A stretch of 64,000 nucleotides of DNA from Ecdyonurus torrentis (Eukaryota; Arthropoda; Insecta; Ephemeroptera; Heptageniidae). The notes beneath the pieces were generated by a model. The model saw nothing but the letters and a program-made list of their open reading frames with translations, made no database searches and was not told the origin of the DNA. Made by a program: the position numbers and the translations under genes. The stretch covers positions 35,916,805 through 35,980,804 of the forward strand of contig OX439131.1 in NCBI GenBank assembly GCA_949318235.1, read 5' to 3'. This document shows positions 31,808-47,167 of this stretch, one piece after another (positions within the stretch are counted from its first letter, which is position 1; each line of letters opens with the position of its first letter).

Positions 31808-34800
31808 TTAATATTGATTTTGGCTAATTATAGAGTACAAAAATTCCTTTTTATGTGAGTACCAAAAATAAGCAGTACACCCTTCAAACATTTTATTATG
31901 AGGTCCACTAATTGAAGTACCTTTTCTGAAACTATTATCATGCCAAATTATGGGATATTGACCTGATTTACGAAGAATTATTTTAATTTTAAATAAATAT
32001 GGATTAATTTTTCCTTGATAGTTATTATTTTTCTGCAAGGTGACTTGTTTATCTAATTTAATTGTTACTAGAGAGTCACAAAATACACTGCCTTTATAGT
32101 TTGTAGTATGTAAAAGAGATTCATTATTTAGTATATGAACAGTTATATCCTCATTGTACGATGTTTTATTATTGATATTTCTATATTCATTTTTTGTACT
32201 ATTAATAGTATATGAACAATTTATCTGAGAAGGTATTTGAATACCAATGATATTTAGTTGTCGATCAATTATGATTGGCTGTGATAATGTAAATAAATTA
32301 AATGTATTTTCATCAAAGGCCGAATTATCATCTGCATTTTTACAACTATTCTTTTTATTTGATATAACATTAAAATGTTTAATGTTATTTTTATATGATC
32401 TTGTTTTATTTATAAGGGATAAATTTTCAGGGATTGTAGTTAAACCTGGTGAGTTGAGGTTAAATATTATTGACAAACTCTCGCTATACGTAAGAAGCTT
32501 GGAGGTGGCTTGCATGTTAGCGAATTCAGAGGGGTTAAAAGTGAGAAAGCGAATGAGTCCAAGAGCGTCGCCCAAGACTAGTCTGAGAGACTCGGGCTCT
32601 TGTGGCAAGCCTCTACGTGAAGCTTCACTGATGGCCCAGCGAAGACTCGCCTCGTACAGCTTGACCTCTGAGCTCACGTTGAGGTCATCTCGTGACAGGA
32701 AAGCAACCAAAGCAGACTGCGGAATCTTAGTGAACCCGGGGTCCTTCATCGCCTCGTCCGTTCTCCACTCGATGATCTGAATAAGTCAGTTTTTAAATAG
32801 TGTTCCAGCTTTTTGTACAGACTACAGACACTTTATAATGGCACAATATTTTATTCTATATTGCCTTATGTCAATACTGTGTATTAACAATGAGAAATAA
32901 TCTGACTTAACCAATGAGATTACCAAAAGAATATTTCGTAGTACCGTAAGGCAAAGAAGTAACATTTTATCTCACAGTGTCTGCTTGTGTCCAATATTAC
33001 CTGCAGAGCTTCTTCTTTGATAATGTCATCATTGACATCTTGTGCACATTGGTAAGCTTGCCACGCGTTGTTGGGGTAGAGATTTGTCCAGAGAAAAGCT
33101 CGGCATTGTTGTACCAACTCTGAGATCTGAAGTCGTGAGGCCGTGTGAAGCAGCTCGCATGCCTCGGAGAAACTTGTCAGGCACACAGAACCAGAATACA
33201 CGAAACTGAAAACAGATTAGATTTAAACTATTTGAATTTGTAATAAGAAATTGATTGATGGAAAAAAACTGTAATATGCACTTACTTTATTACTTGTTCA
33301 AAAATTTCTGGTGAAATATCAGAAATCTTCACTGTCTGACTATTTTCTAAAGTGGAGTTAAAAGCTGTTTCAAACACAGGACTTGCTCGTGCAAAGAAAA
33401 CCCTGTGACCGCTAAAAACCTAATGTAAAAATTAAATAAAGATAATATTAAAATGTGGTAAGCAATATTAACCTAATTGCATTGACTGTTTCTCATTTAC
33501 AAATTACTTACCGTTACATTACTGCCCGATCCTACAACAAATTTGCAGTCGGTAAATAAATTTTGGTCTCGAAAATATTCATTCCTATCTTCCATTAATG
33601 AATACTTATTGCGCCAGTCAACTTCAGTACATATTTCATCATCGACTTGAGGAAATGTTACATTTTGAGTTTTGTTATCATCTTTGAAAGTTTCTTGTAT
33701 CTGTTTATAACATATCACAAATTATTATCTATTTAAAAATAAGGGATTGAGAGAGAGAGAGAGAGAGAGAGAGGGAGGAAACAAATAAAAGGTAATTCTA
33801 AAACACAATTAAATAAAACTTCAAGGCAACAGATCGCAGTCGATCAACTCATGAAAAAAGTGATCGTCAACTGTGCCTGATTTTTTTCTATCTGTTTTTT
33901 ATTTTTATTTTTTATAATAATAGGCCTATATATTTTTATATTTGAAAGTACTATAGAGGGTCATCGTGCAAAATTTCAAATTAAAGTGGCATGAAAATTT
34001 TGGCCCATTAATCACAAATTTTAATTCTATTTTTATTTGTTTCAATGATGAATAATCCTAAATTATAATTATTAAATTATTATTAGTATAATAATTATAT
34101 TATTATAATTATTATAAAACGATATACTATTGATATACCATTGATACCATTTGATATCATTACAAAGTAACAGAGTAAAAATATCGGAGCTCTGATCTCT
34201 CGCCACAATTATTGTTGTATGTACATTAATATATTATATTTTGTATTCTTATTCTATAGCAATTAAATATACATTATATTAATATACTCTTCCTAAATAA
34301 TATTCATATTGAAAATATAAAAATTAAAAACAAAATTTTTATGATGTATTGACACTATAATTGATTGATTTTACTTACGGATTTCGTATCTTGAATAATG
34401 GATACAGTCTTATTTGTTGCATAGGTTATATTTAAAAAATCATTCAAATCAATCTCTAAAGATGTATTCTTAGAATCCAAACTGAATAGGACAAATTGTA
34501 AACTCAATATTATTTAATTATAGTTATAAAAATATAAGTTATCAAAACTTACCTTGCTTTTTTAATTAAAGAACATTCCATTCTGCACTTGTTGCATCTG
34601 TCTTCTACTGTCTCATTTACCTGCAATTTAATTTTCTCATTTACCTGCAATTTTATTTTTTTATCAATTTTTTTTTTTTTCATCGGCAACGTTTTATATT
34701 TTTATTATAATTCAAACCTGATTTGTTAGTAAAAGTGTCTCTGTCGTTGTAGCAGGAGTTACTACCAATAGACTTGGAAGGCTGGAAGTTGATTTTGAAG

Positions 34801-35126
34801 GAATATTATTTAGGCGAGTTGTTGCTGTCTCAATTTGTGTTTTATTCTGAAATAAATAATTGTAATTTTTTACACTGAATTGCTAGTCACTAACATAAAG
34901 TTCGTTACATAACTATATGCATGCACGGTGCACAAACTGCATAATTATTTATTTACATACTTTTATTTTAACTTCTTTTTCGCAGTTTGTATGGTTTTAT
35001 TTTTCTTGTTTACTTTTTATAATATAATATATTATATAATACAGTTAAAACATTAATGTAAGACTATAGCATATCTTTGAAGCTTTTATAATGATGTTTA
35101 AAGTAAAATGTAAATTAAGATGTAAA

Positions 35127-35201
<75 letters not shown>

Positions 35202-35239
35202 TTTTATAGTAAATTACAAATCTATTTTCTCCAAACCGT

Positions 35240-35305
<66 letters not shown>

Positions 35306-35745
35306 TTCACACACTGATTGAACTAATAATTGTTTCTTTTGTTCTTAACATTGCTGTTCTTAAAAATTATATGTTTTAATAATGTTTTTTATTACTATCA
35401 TTACTTATATCTTCATTGTTTAACGGAACCTCTTCCGAGTCATTGAAACATTTAATTTTGCCTCTTATACATAAATTGTAACAGTATCTATATGACAAAA
35501 GCTTGTTGGTCCCTGCCTGGGTAAAAAAATAAGGCTTATTTATTTTTATTAAAATAATAATTCTTTACAAATTATAATTTAATTATTTATTAAAATAAAT
35601 AATAATAATAAGATAAACCATATTATAGTGTTTTAAAATTACTTACTAAATTTGTTGTTGATACTCCGTTCACAACAAAAATTTGTAACACAGAAGCACA
35701 ATAAATCAACAATAGTTTCACCATATTAAAATTAAGTCGAGCCAT
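31808..35745 (-). CDS. BTB gene 3: signal-peptide BTB-BACK-PHR protein
   Basis: Predicted secreted paralogue, 631 residues, the longest of the seven; function unknown. Exons in transcript order: 35647-35745, 34718-34846, 34553-34620, 34379-34481, 33512-33700, 33286-33419, 33001-33205, 31808-32776. The leader is MARLNFNMVKLLLIYCASV; a second ATG at codon 8 would give a shorter leader. The N-terminal module is long and Thr-rich, with CNKCRMEC and IDLNDFLNIT. BTB has DCKFVVG and GHRVFFARASPVFE, with sequon N194-V-T. BACK has EASLRWAISEASRRG. PHR starts near 443 and ends FLYSIISQNQY. The first 240 bp of exon 8 are nearly the same DNA as in genes 1 and 2, but the PHR part is very different. The exon 3 acceptor is tandemly duplicated (34612-34659), allowing eight extra residues. 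A TATA-like element lies just upstream. Confidence 0.87.
34612..34659 (-). repeat. 24-bp tandem duplication over a splice acceptor
   Basis: Two adjacent 24-bp copies that share CTCATTTACCTGCAATTT. On the minus strand each copy provides TTGCAG before GTAAATGAGA. Using the distal acceptor adds 24 nt in frame (VNEKIKLQ) to exon 3 of BTB gene 3. Confidence 0.85.
35130..35302. repeat. (GA)n and (CT)n-(CA)n microsatellites in intron 1 of BTB gene 3
   Basis: About 34 GA units at 35130-35198, then a compound CT/CA tract at 35240-35302. Confidence 0.9.
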
Positions 35746-35794
35746 ACTATACTCCAGCAGACTACTGCTGTTAGATTGCTGATCTCAGGTTCAA

Positions 35795-35803
35795 AATTAT
35801 AGC
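35795..35803 (-). promoter_or_regulatory. candidate TATA box of BTB gene 3
   Basis: On the minus strand GCTATAATTTTG lies about 55 bp upstream of the ATG. An initiator-like GATCAGCAATC follows about 25-30 bp downstream. This spacing suits a short 5' UTR without an intron. Confidence 0.45.
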
Positions 35804-35977
35804 ACCTTAATTGTTCGTACTTGAAAACAGGTAAAAATTATACTTACGTGACTGGCATATAAAGTCAAGGTTACTTTTTTTTATTATTATTATTATCTGC
35901 TATAAATTTATTCTCAAAATATAATGTGAACAAAAAAAAAAATTAAAAACTTGTTATAAAGCTCAAGTCTAAAAATA

Positions 35978-36113
<136 letters not shown>

Positions 36114-36680
36114 CCTGTATTATAATATTTTGAACAATTTATTTGTTATAAATTGTAATATATTTATATTCATTATTTATTTACACTAAAATTGTATGTT
36201 TTCGAATGAAAGATCACAAATTAGATTTATTTTGAAAACATTTAATCAAACCACTTTCTTAAATTGACAAAAATAAATACATAAGAATTGTACTAGCTCA
36301 ATGCAGCAACATTTATGTGTAACTAACATAAAATATGCTATATTGTATAACAATTATACTACATAGCAAAATAGTTAAGATGATCTAAAGATGTTACGTT
36401 ATTCCACAATGGCAACATTTGTGCTTTATAGTAATTATTAAATAAAGTATGATTACGTAATTTATTTTTTATTTTATATATCGTAACTTAGATAGAATAT
36501 ATTACGTAAATTATGCTACATTTATGCCTTTATAGCAAAAAGGATGCTAAATTAGAACATAAATAATTATGCTTTACAACAAAATATTTATGCTATATAA
36601 CATATAATATGAATTATATGAGGTATAACATAACATATACATAGATTATGCTGTTTTAAAGAAATTGTGCTAAAAATAAG

Positions 36681-36987
36681 ATAGACAGGTTGCACTCATA
36701 TTTAAGAGCCGCCATTTTGCTGGTTATGAATACATAGGCCAGCATAGGAAAAACGTCATTTTTATTATTTTTTAAAGCAAAAGAAGCTTCAAACCTCAAT
36801 CAAAGCCTTATTTCTAGCTCGTAATTTAAGTTCGAAGAATATGAGAAAAATTCGTTCAGTTGATAATAAACTCTTTTTATGTGAAAAATTAGGAGAAATG
36901 ATGTTTTCCCTATGCTGGACAATGCATTAGGGCATTAGGCACCATAAACATGGCGACAAAGCGCAAGGATGTGAAAGGGGTCTATAG
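36681..36987. mobile_element. diverged relative of MITE family A
   Basis: GCCAGCATAGG and CCTATGCTGG lie inverted within a block ending AAAGGGGTCTATAG. The order of GCGC, GCCAT and CAGCATAGG/AAAAC blocks follows family A, but the ends are altered. No coding frame. Confidence 0.5.
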
Positions 36988-37701
36988 TATAATTTTTGTC
37001 CATACATGAAAATATATTATGTGCTTTAATAAGTATGTAACGAAACAAGGAAGTGTTTTACAAGTATAGAGTAAATTATGTTATATAACAATTAGAAGAA
37101 GTAGAAGAACAAACTCAAGGATATAATTTTAAAAACGTTGTATGTTATTAATCTTCCTTTGCAAAAATAAAAGAGAAAGGCAGAGAATAGCAAAGCACAC
37201 CACACATCGCCCCATCTTGTGATACAAAGTTCAATAATATTTCTTTATCAAGTAAGTTTGTATATTTATAGAATTTGCCAAAAATAATAATAATGTTAAT
37301 ATATATGCTCTATTGTTGAAATATTTTTCTTAATAACTGATTAGAGTACTAACAATATGTAGTAAATATTTACAGATAAGTTTGGAAAACAAACAAACAA
37401 AAAACTATACAGTAGTCGCTTTTATTTAGAAAAGTTATATGCGGAAGATCCTGAAGGAAACTATGGAAAAAAGAACTTTCATTTTTATAAATATGAATGT
37501 ATATATTTCTTTTTTTTTTTTTTAGAAGAATAAATAAAATAATATAAAAGAAAAAAATTACTTTATTGTACGTAACATATATAATTACATTGCTTTGAAT
37601 GTTAATAAAAGACAATTAAACATAAGATAATATATTTTAAATATTTATTTTTAACTGTGATATTTTTAAAAAGACATTGATTTTTTTTAAATATGAGTGA
37701 G

Positions 37702-37705
<4 letters not shown>

Positions 37706-37756
<51 letters not shown>
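37706..37756. repeat. (TA)n microsatellite at the 3' end of BTB gene 4
   Basis: About 24 TA units, about 50 bp past the stop codon. Confidence 0.9.
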
Positions 37757-37760
<4 letters not shown>

Positions 37761-37808
37761 TTAATTAATGCTACATTACAGGATATACGTGAACGTAATT
37801 AATCTTGA

Positions 37809-40800
37809 TCAGAAATGATTATCGGTAACCATAGAGTATACAAAACTTTCCTTACCAAAATACCAGAAATGACCAGATAGTCCCATAAAAGAATGCTGAT
37901 CATTTTGATTTGTATTTACAATTGCATCATTTCCTAAACTTGTAGGAAAACGTCCTGATTTATGAAATACAATTTTGATTTTATATTCATGTTTCATTGG
38001 CTTACTTTCTGTTCTTAGATTTACTTTATTTGCAAACTTAATATTCATAAGTTGACTTGAAATATCATCACTAAAGCATCCTACCCCAACGTGATCTTTA
38101 TATTGTGAAGTATATATAATTTTATTATCATGACTCATTATATAAATTGTAAGATTTTCTTGGTAGCTCTCAAAACATGAATCTAAAATACGTTTTGGTA
38201 TTTGAATTCCTATAATATTTAAATTTCCTTCATGATAAGATCTTGGAATAATAGTTTTAGTAAATACATCGTAAGTATTAACGTCAGTAGCAATATTTTC
38301 AGTAGACTTATTAAACTTACATAACAATGAACTTGAGTTACTTGCTAATACATCAAAATGTGGATGGAGATTAGGTGAATTTCTAGGAACATTATTATTT
38401 GAAATTGTGTCTGGTAAAGCCATAGCACCAGGTGAATTCAAATTAAATATTATAGCAAGACTTTCAGGGTAAGTGAGAACTTTTGTATTAGATTGAAGAT
38501 CAGTAAATTCTCGAGGAGTAAGTGTTAAGAAGCGTATCAGTTTGAGAGCAGGTCCAAGGCATAATCTAAGTGACTCTGGATCTTGAAGTAAGCCTCTACG
38601 ATTGGCTTCAGCCATTGCCCAACGTAGACTAGCATCGTAAAGTTGCAACTCAGAGCTTACACCGAGTTCGTCCTTTTGTAATAATGACACGAGGGCTGAC
38701 TGTGGGATCTCTTCGAATGCAGAGTCTCGCAATGCAAGATCAGTATTCTTCTGCGTGATCTGAACATACAAGGTATTTTTACATATTACATAAGTTTAAC
38801 ATTATTCAAAAGACTTGTAAGTATACCTGTAAAGCAACTTCCATCATTATGGAGTCATTTGCTCTGGCTGCACATTGATATCCACGCCATACATTATCAG
38901 GGTAAAGATGTAACCATAAGTAAGCCCGGCAATGTGTAGACACTTGAGGCATTTGGAATCTCGTGGCGACACTTAGCAGTTCGCAAGCAGCATCGAAACT
39001 TTCCAAGCACAGGGTCCCCGTATATACAAACCTTTTAATTAAAAAAAAATGTTAAAAATGTTAATAAAATAAATTGACATAAGGTTAGTTGTAAAAAGTA
39101 GCAGTTTATTTCATCTTTAACCATTTTTCAAAGAATTTAATCAATTATATTTTATTTCCTCACTCAAGTAAGTTGCTGAAGGTATGTGGAGTGATATCCC
39201 TCACTCTAATATGTTGACTGCCATGGTCTTTGAAGATAGTTTCAAACACTGGACTCGCACTCACAAGCAATACTTTATGTGCACGAATTATCTGATGAAA
39301 AAAATATAAAATTAAAGAAATACTCGCCTCAAGGAAAAAATTAAATAAATAAAAAACTCAATGATAAATTATGAGATGGGAATATTACACATACAAATAT
39401 TAAGTCCCTTTACCCTTCAGTACTCAGTTTCACAAACTGGGGAGAAAACTTATAAAGTAGGCAACCCACGCTACAACATCTATTTTGTAAACACGGACTT
39501 CATGCATTCCTAAAGTTGTCTACTTTAGAGTTTTTTAACTCCCAGTTTTTGAGGGTACAGAAGAGTTGAGGAGCATAGTATGTTTATGATTGATGGTCCC
39601 ATCCGAGGCCCTCGATCCCGGAGGTGTCGTCCCATCTCATGAATATTACGTTTTTAATTTAATTTTTTTTTGGAGGTCAGTATCCCGTTTTGTTTCCCTT
39701 AAAATTCCAGTACTTTAAATCATAAAATAAAAGTGTTGAATATCAGTACATACCTGTGTATCATTGTCTTCACCAAGAATAAAAGTGCAATCAGAATAGA
39801 GACCAGTTGCCAATAAGTGTCGATTTCTTGTTTCCATCGACTCTGTTCTCCAGTCATCCTGTTCTACAGGCTTTTCAGAACTCTGTTGCCACACAGTCAA
39901 AAAATAATTTCTTTCCTTTGAAATATGAACTAAAAATCTACAGTATAATGGGCTGTTCACAATGACGCTTAAATTCGCATAACTCTTACGTGACGATACA
40001 ACAATCGATGCTATTTGGATTCTTACGTGAAAGTTACGTGAATTTATGCGTCATTGTGAACTGCCCATAATATGAACAAAGCGTTATTTTACCGTATCGT
40101 TGAGGGTACGTTCTTGGACGACGTTCCGTTCTCTCAGTAAGTCCTCCATCTCGACCACAAGCGTTCCATTTCTAGTTACATCCCAACATTCATAGTTAAG
40201 AGGTGGTTAAGAGATATACAAGTTGTGATACACATTTTTTCTCTAATATTGTCTTCTGTATCAATGTCAATACTTCGTATTTAAATTGAGTACCGCGTTC
40301 ATTACCATTGTATTATCATATTGTAATGCAGTAATATTTTGTACCACAGTAATCAGACTTGGGTGGAACATTTGATATTTATGTAAAATCCCAAGAAAGA
40401 GAGTTGATCTATACCGATAGAACGTACAAACTATTTTAAAATTACTAGACTTTTAATTAATTTTCCAAGTATTATATAAATTAAAAAATTAAATAATTAA
40501 AATTAATTAATTAAAAATAATAAAAGAAGAAGAATAAGTTAGTAAATTTTATTATATAATAGAATTTTTTTAGGGTCAAAGTTTAAATTTCAATTAATTT
40601 TTTTTCCTCTCCGCAGCAAAATCCATACGGCACAGACAATGAGATATAAAATTTTACTATATTACCTTCAACTTTAACTTCAGGTAATACATACATATAT
40701 GGAGACTTTAATTAACAACATGCTCCATGTTAATAATATACATTGTATTTACATAAATACTCAGCAAAATAGTGTAAAATTTTATACCAGTGTATTTACA

Positions 40801-41517
40801 ATTATTCTGCACACATAATTATTGTCCATAATATACTTACTTTTCAAGTAGAATAGTTTTACAAAATTCTTCAGCTTCTCCCATTCTATAACACTAAAAA
40901 TATATTTTTAATTTTTAAATATTATTTTACATAATATTCTTCAATAAATTAGTTATATCTACTTAAAATATAAAAAATAAACTGATAGTTTGCGCGAGAC
41001 AAAGTCATGATTGTATTATGTTACTTTTATCACGTCTACACAACAATAAAATTTAATATTGACATTATAGCTTTGATTGTTGAATAACCTTTGATCTTAA
41101 ATTATAAATAGTTAAACGGTCACTTACCTTCAAGTTTACGTGATTTGGTTGGTCCGATTGTGTAAAGTGACCGTCTATCTGGGAGGCTGAGTCACAAGAT
41201 GATGATACGCAAAGTGAACTTGCCTTCAACGTAAAGATTTTTGTTACTACAACTTGTTTATTTATAGAATTATAAGTACTATAACCATTTAAAATATATT
41301 ATAAATTAATCATAACCAAATTAAATATTTAGAAATATATTGTATGCCATCTTTAATGATTAAATTTTAGAATAATTTATTAATATCTTCAATAAATTCA
41401 AAATAAATATATTGAAATTGAATTATTTTACATAAAATCAAGCAAGCTTACCTGTAAGGTTACAATGAATGTAAGAAAAAAGAAAAAGAAAAATTGACTT
41501 GTTGATTGTAACTTCAT
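37809..41517 (-). CDS. BTB gene 4: signal-peptide BTB-BACK-PHR protein
   Basis: Predicted secreted paralogue, 568 residues; function unknown. Exons in transcript order: 41452-41517, 41128-41223, 40841-40893, 40093-40171, 39754-39882, 39164-39291, 38827-39031, 37809-38759. The leader MKLQSTSQ is followed by six Phe and LTFIVTLQ. The N-terminal module contains two extra Cys (SLCVSSSCDS), then CYRMGEAEEFC and the acidic VEMEDLL. BTB contains DCTFILG and AHKVLLVSASPVFETIF with sequon N138-D-T. BACK contains YDASLRWAMAEANRRG and GPALKLIRFLTL. PHR begins near 386 and ends FVYSMVTDNHF. The exon 5 start was chosen because only AGT at 39882 keeps the phase; the longer open frame upstream runs into an inverted-repeat element. 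A family B MITE sits about 100 bp upstream of the ATG. Confidence 0.86.
39372..39640. repeat. imperfect inverted repeat in intron 5 of BTB gene 4
   Basis: GAGATGGGAATATTAC at the left against GTCCCATCTC with ATGAATATTAC at the right. Inner arms include CAAACTGGGGAG and CTCCCAGTTTTTG, and AAGTAGGCAAC with GTTGTCTACTTT. This suggests an old MITE. Confidence 0.45.
39945..40071. mobile_element. 127-bp palindromic MITE in intron 4 of BTB gene 4
   Basis: TAATGGGCTGTTCACAATGA at the left and TCATTGTGAACTGCCCATAA at the right. The arms continue through GACGCTTAAATTCGCATAA. It has TA-like flanks and ends about 60 bp before the exon 5 acceptor. Confidence 0.85.
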
Positions 41518-41616
41518 TCTGTAAAAAATATAGGTTTTGATGTATAGTTTCACGTTGTGTGGAAAATCATTTAAATTTTGCTATAAATTGCAGTAATTCT
41601 GACTATCGAGAATAAT

Positions 41617-41727
41617 AATGCTGTTCGTAAACCCTGATTTCTGCACCAAAAATGACGATCGCCTATGGTTATTCAAATGGAATGCGCATTTTTTGGTGCA
41701 AGAGAACAGGGTTTACGAACAGCATTA
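41617..41727. mobile_element. MITE family B, copy 3, upstream of BTB gene 4
   Basis: ATGCTGTTCGTAAACCCTG at the left and CAGGGTTTACGAACAGCAT at the right, with almost perfect terminal repeats, so recently inserted. It lies 100-210 bp upstream of the gene 4 ATG, in its presumed promoter. Confidence 0.85.
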
Positions 41728-42078
41728 ATTAAACTATATATTTGTCACTTTTTAAAGAATATTTTCATACATTTATAATTACTTTACAATTTATTATTAT
41801 TATTATCAAATTACAGTACCTCAAATTTTTGATCAAATATTCACTAATACTCACTTTTTTTTTTCTAATACCCTAATTTTTCTAATGTTGATAAAATTAA
41901 TTAACTAAAAATTTATCTGAACAGGATTATATTAATTATATTATAAAAATAAAGTAATATGTTTCTTGTAAAATAATATTTAGTGATTATTGTTATAACA
42001 TAGTTAGTAATTTTTTTAACAATAGGTTATTATTTAAACTGTCAATAAAAAATTAAAGCTCCTCATATCATACAATCT

Positions 42079-42783
42079 TTAAAAGTGCAGGATGTTTTTA
42101 AAGTAATACGTTTTACTTACGTGTTCCCCTAAACAACTAGAATAATATACGTATGATGAATAAAACTGACTATAAGGAAAGATACTATCAGAAGAAATTA
42201 AATTTTTCCATTGAAATACATCAAAAGCATTTTGAAAGTAAATATATGGTATGTCAACATTTGGTATCTGAATTATTTGACGTGGAAACTTGTCTTTCAA
42301 TAATATTATCAATAGCCAATAGTAAACTATTTGACTTTAATGTAAGAATAGTAACTCTATTTTACACATGCAGTCAATGTATATAATCAATTTTTGAATC
42401 CTTAACTTTTAAAATAGATGTCCATTCGTCCAATTTATCCACTAAAAAAATCTATAAGAAAATTAAAAAAGAAAAAAAAAAGAATTTGTTGTTATTCATA
42501 TTTATTATTTAAAGCATTTGGATATTTGGATTATTTTATAATTAAAAACATGGAAAGGCTTACAAATGTCATTGTCATATCTCGTAAACAATATAATAAT
42601 TTGCAAATTAGAAATAATTGTCAACACTTCATTTTTGTAGTACATGTTTTAAGCCTTCAGAAAATACAACTATATAGGTGCTATATAGATGATAGCAATT
42701 TATATACATTCAATTATATTATTCGATACATTTCATCATCACCAATAGGTTTCTTTGATTTAAGGGTGATAGTGATTACGTAA
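42079..42783. other. unassigned open region
   Basis: Open frames lie on both strands. On the plus strand, two consecutive frames of 77 and 121 codons (42153-42386 and 42418-42783) run nearly end to end. On the minus strand, a 77-codon frame (42079-42312) carries a possible acceptor (AATAATTCAG) and a good donor (GAACACGTAAGT) around a segment reading FQNAFDVFQWKN. No family is recognised and the composition is AT-rich. It could be a lone exon, a decayed gene or chance. Confidence 0.2.
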
Positions 42784-42878
42784 TTTATTAAGCAATTATA
42801 CATATTATATATATATTACTTATCTTTCGCATTGTAAGAGTGAGATTCTGCTCGGCGATGCACCTCTCTCTCTCTGTC

Positions 42879-43312
<434 letters not shown>

Positions 43313-43372
<60 letters not shown>
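43313..43372. repeat. (CT)n microsatellite
   Basis: About 29 CT units directly after MITE B copy 4, ending about 195 bp from the stop codon of BTB gene 5. Confidence 0.95.
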
Positions 43373-43375
<3 letters not shown>

Positions 43376-43565
43376 TATAATGCAATATTATCATATTATA
43401 TTTTAGTTTATTAAAAATAGTTACTAATTATAATAAAGTATTAAAGTAATAACTTTTTGTCATTGTCCTTTAAATCTGACACCAAATCCTTTCAGTTTTT
43501 AACACTATGTAATTAAGAATTTAATATTTTTATTTTATTATATTTAATAACTTTTCATTTTAAAA

Positions 43566-46395
<2,830 letters not shown>

Positions 46396-46480
46396 ATTGG
46401 AGCGAGCTGCTGAAAATAAATCACTGGTCGTTATACTTTTTAAATATATGTAATGATACTTATTAGCATCAACTACTCTG

Positions 46481-46487
46481 CTTTATA
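46481..46487 (-). promoter_or_regulatory. candidate TATA box of BTB gene 5
   Basis: On the minus strand GGGTATAAAGCAGAG is a canonical TATAAAG about 90 bp upstream of the ATG. The sequence TTATTTTCAG just before the ATG could be the end of a short 5' UTR intron. Confidence 0.5.
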
Positions 46488-46744
46488 CCCTTCATGTGCT
46501 TGATTTTCTCGTCTCAAAGATAAGAATTTGTTTCATGTGACTATGTCGAAGCAAAAGTCACAATGATTGTCATTGACCCTCCTTAAAGTGTAAGCCATAT
46601 TAAATAAACCAAATATGTGATATCTGCGGTTATTGAATACAAATATTGAGAGAATGTTCAAACATATTGTACGTACACGCAACATTGGTCGTGAGAAAGG
46701 GGAAATAAATCAATTTAATATCACAACGCCATACGTTGAATTTA

Positions 46745-47021
46745 TATAGGGTGGTTGCATTCATGTTAAAGTCAACGCCATAAGAGAGTACTATATAATA
46801 TGGGCCGGTATGGGAAAATGGCCCATTTTGCCAGTTTAAAAATACTTATAGCAATTTTTTTATATAGAATTGATGCTTTTAACAAGTTGAATTAGGTTTT
46901 CAAGTATTCGAGAAAAATAATAATGAGCAAAAAATTACTTATTTTCTAAAGAAAATAGCGAAAACCCATGACGTTTGTCTTATGCTAAGCAATGTTATTC
47001 GTCATGTGCACACACCCTATA
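46745..47021. mobile_element. MITE family A, copy 4
   Basis: TATAGGGTGGTTGCATTCATG to CACACCCTATA. The interior matches copies 2 and 3 with a deletion of about 35 bp near the right end. Confidence 0.8.
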
Positions 47022-47167
47022 CACGGTATAGGAGGTTTAATAAGTAACACAATATAACAATTTATTATATTAGAGAGAAATCACATACTCCCAATTTCTA
47101 AATTAGTTCACTGTTTTGCAATTCAGTGTTTAAATTTTAAGACTAATATTATAAAGTGTATTATACC

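Noticed and set aside
39754..39960. Longer 5' extension of BTB gene 4 exon 5 (MNSPLYCRFL...)
   Set aside because: The extension enters the terminal repeat of a palindromic MITE and does not fit the phase of exon 4; the acceptor before AGT at 39882 does.
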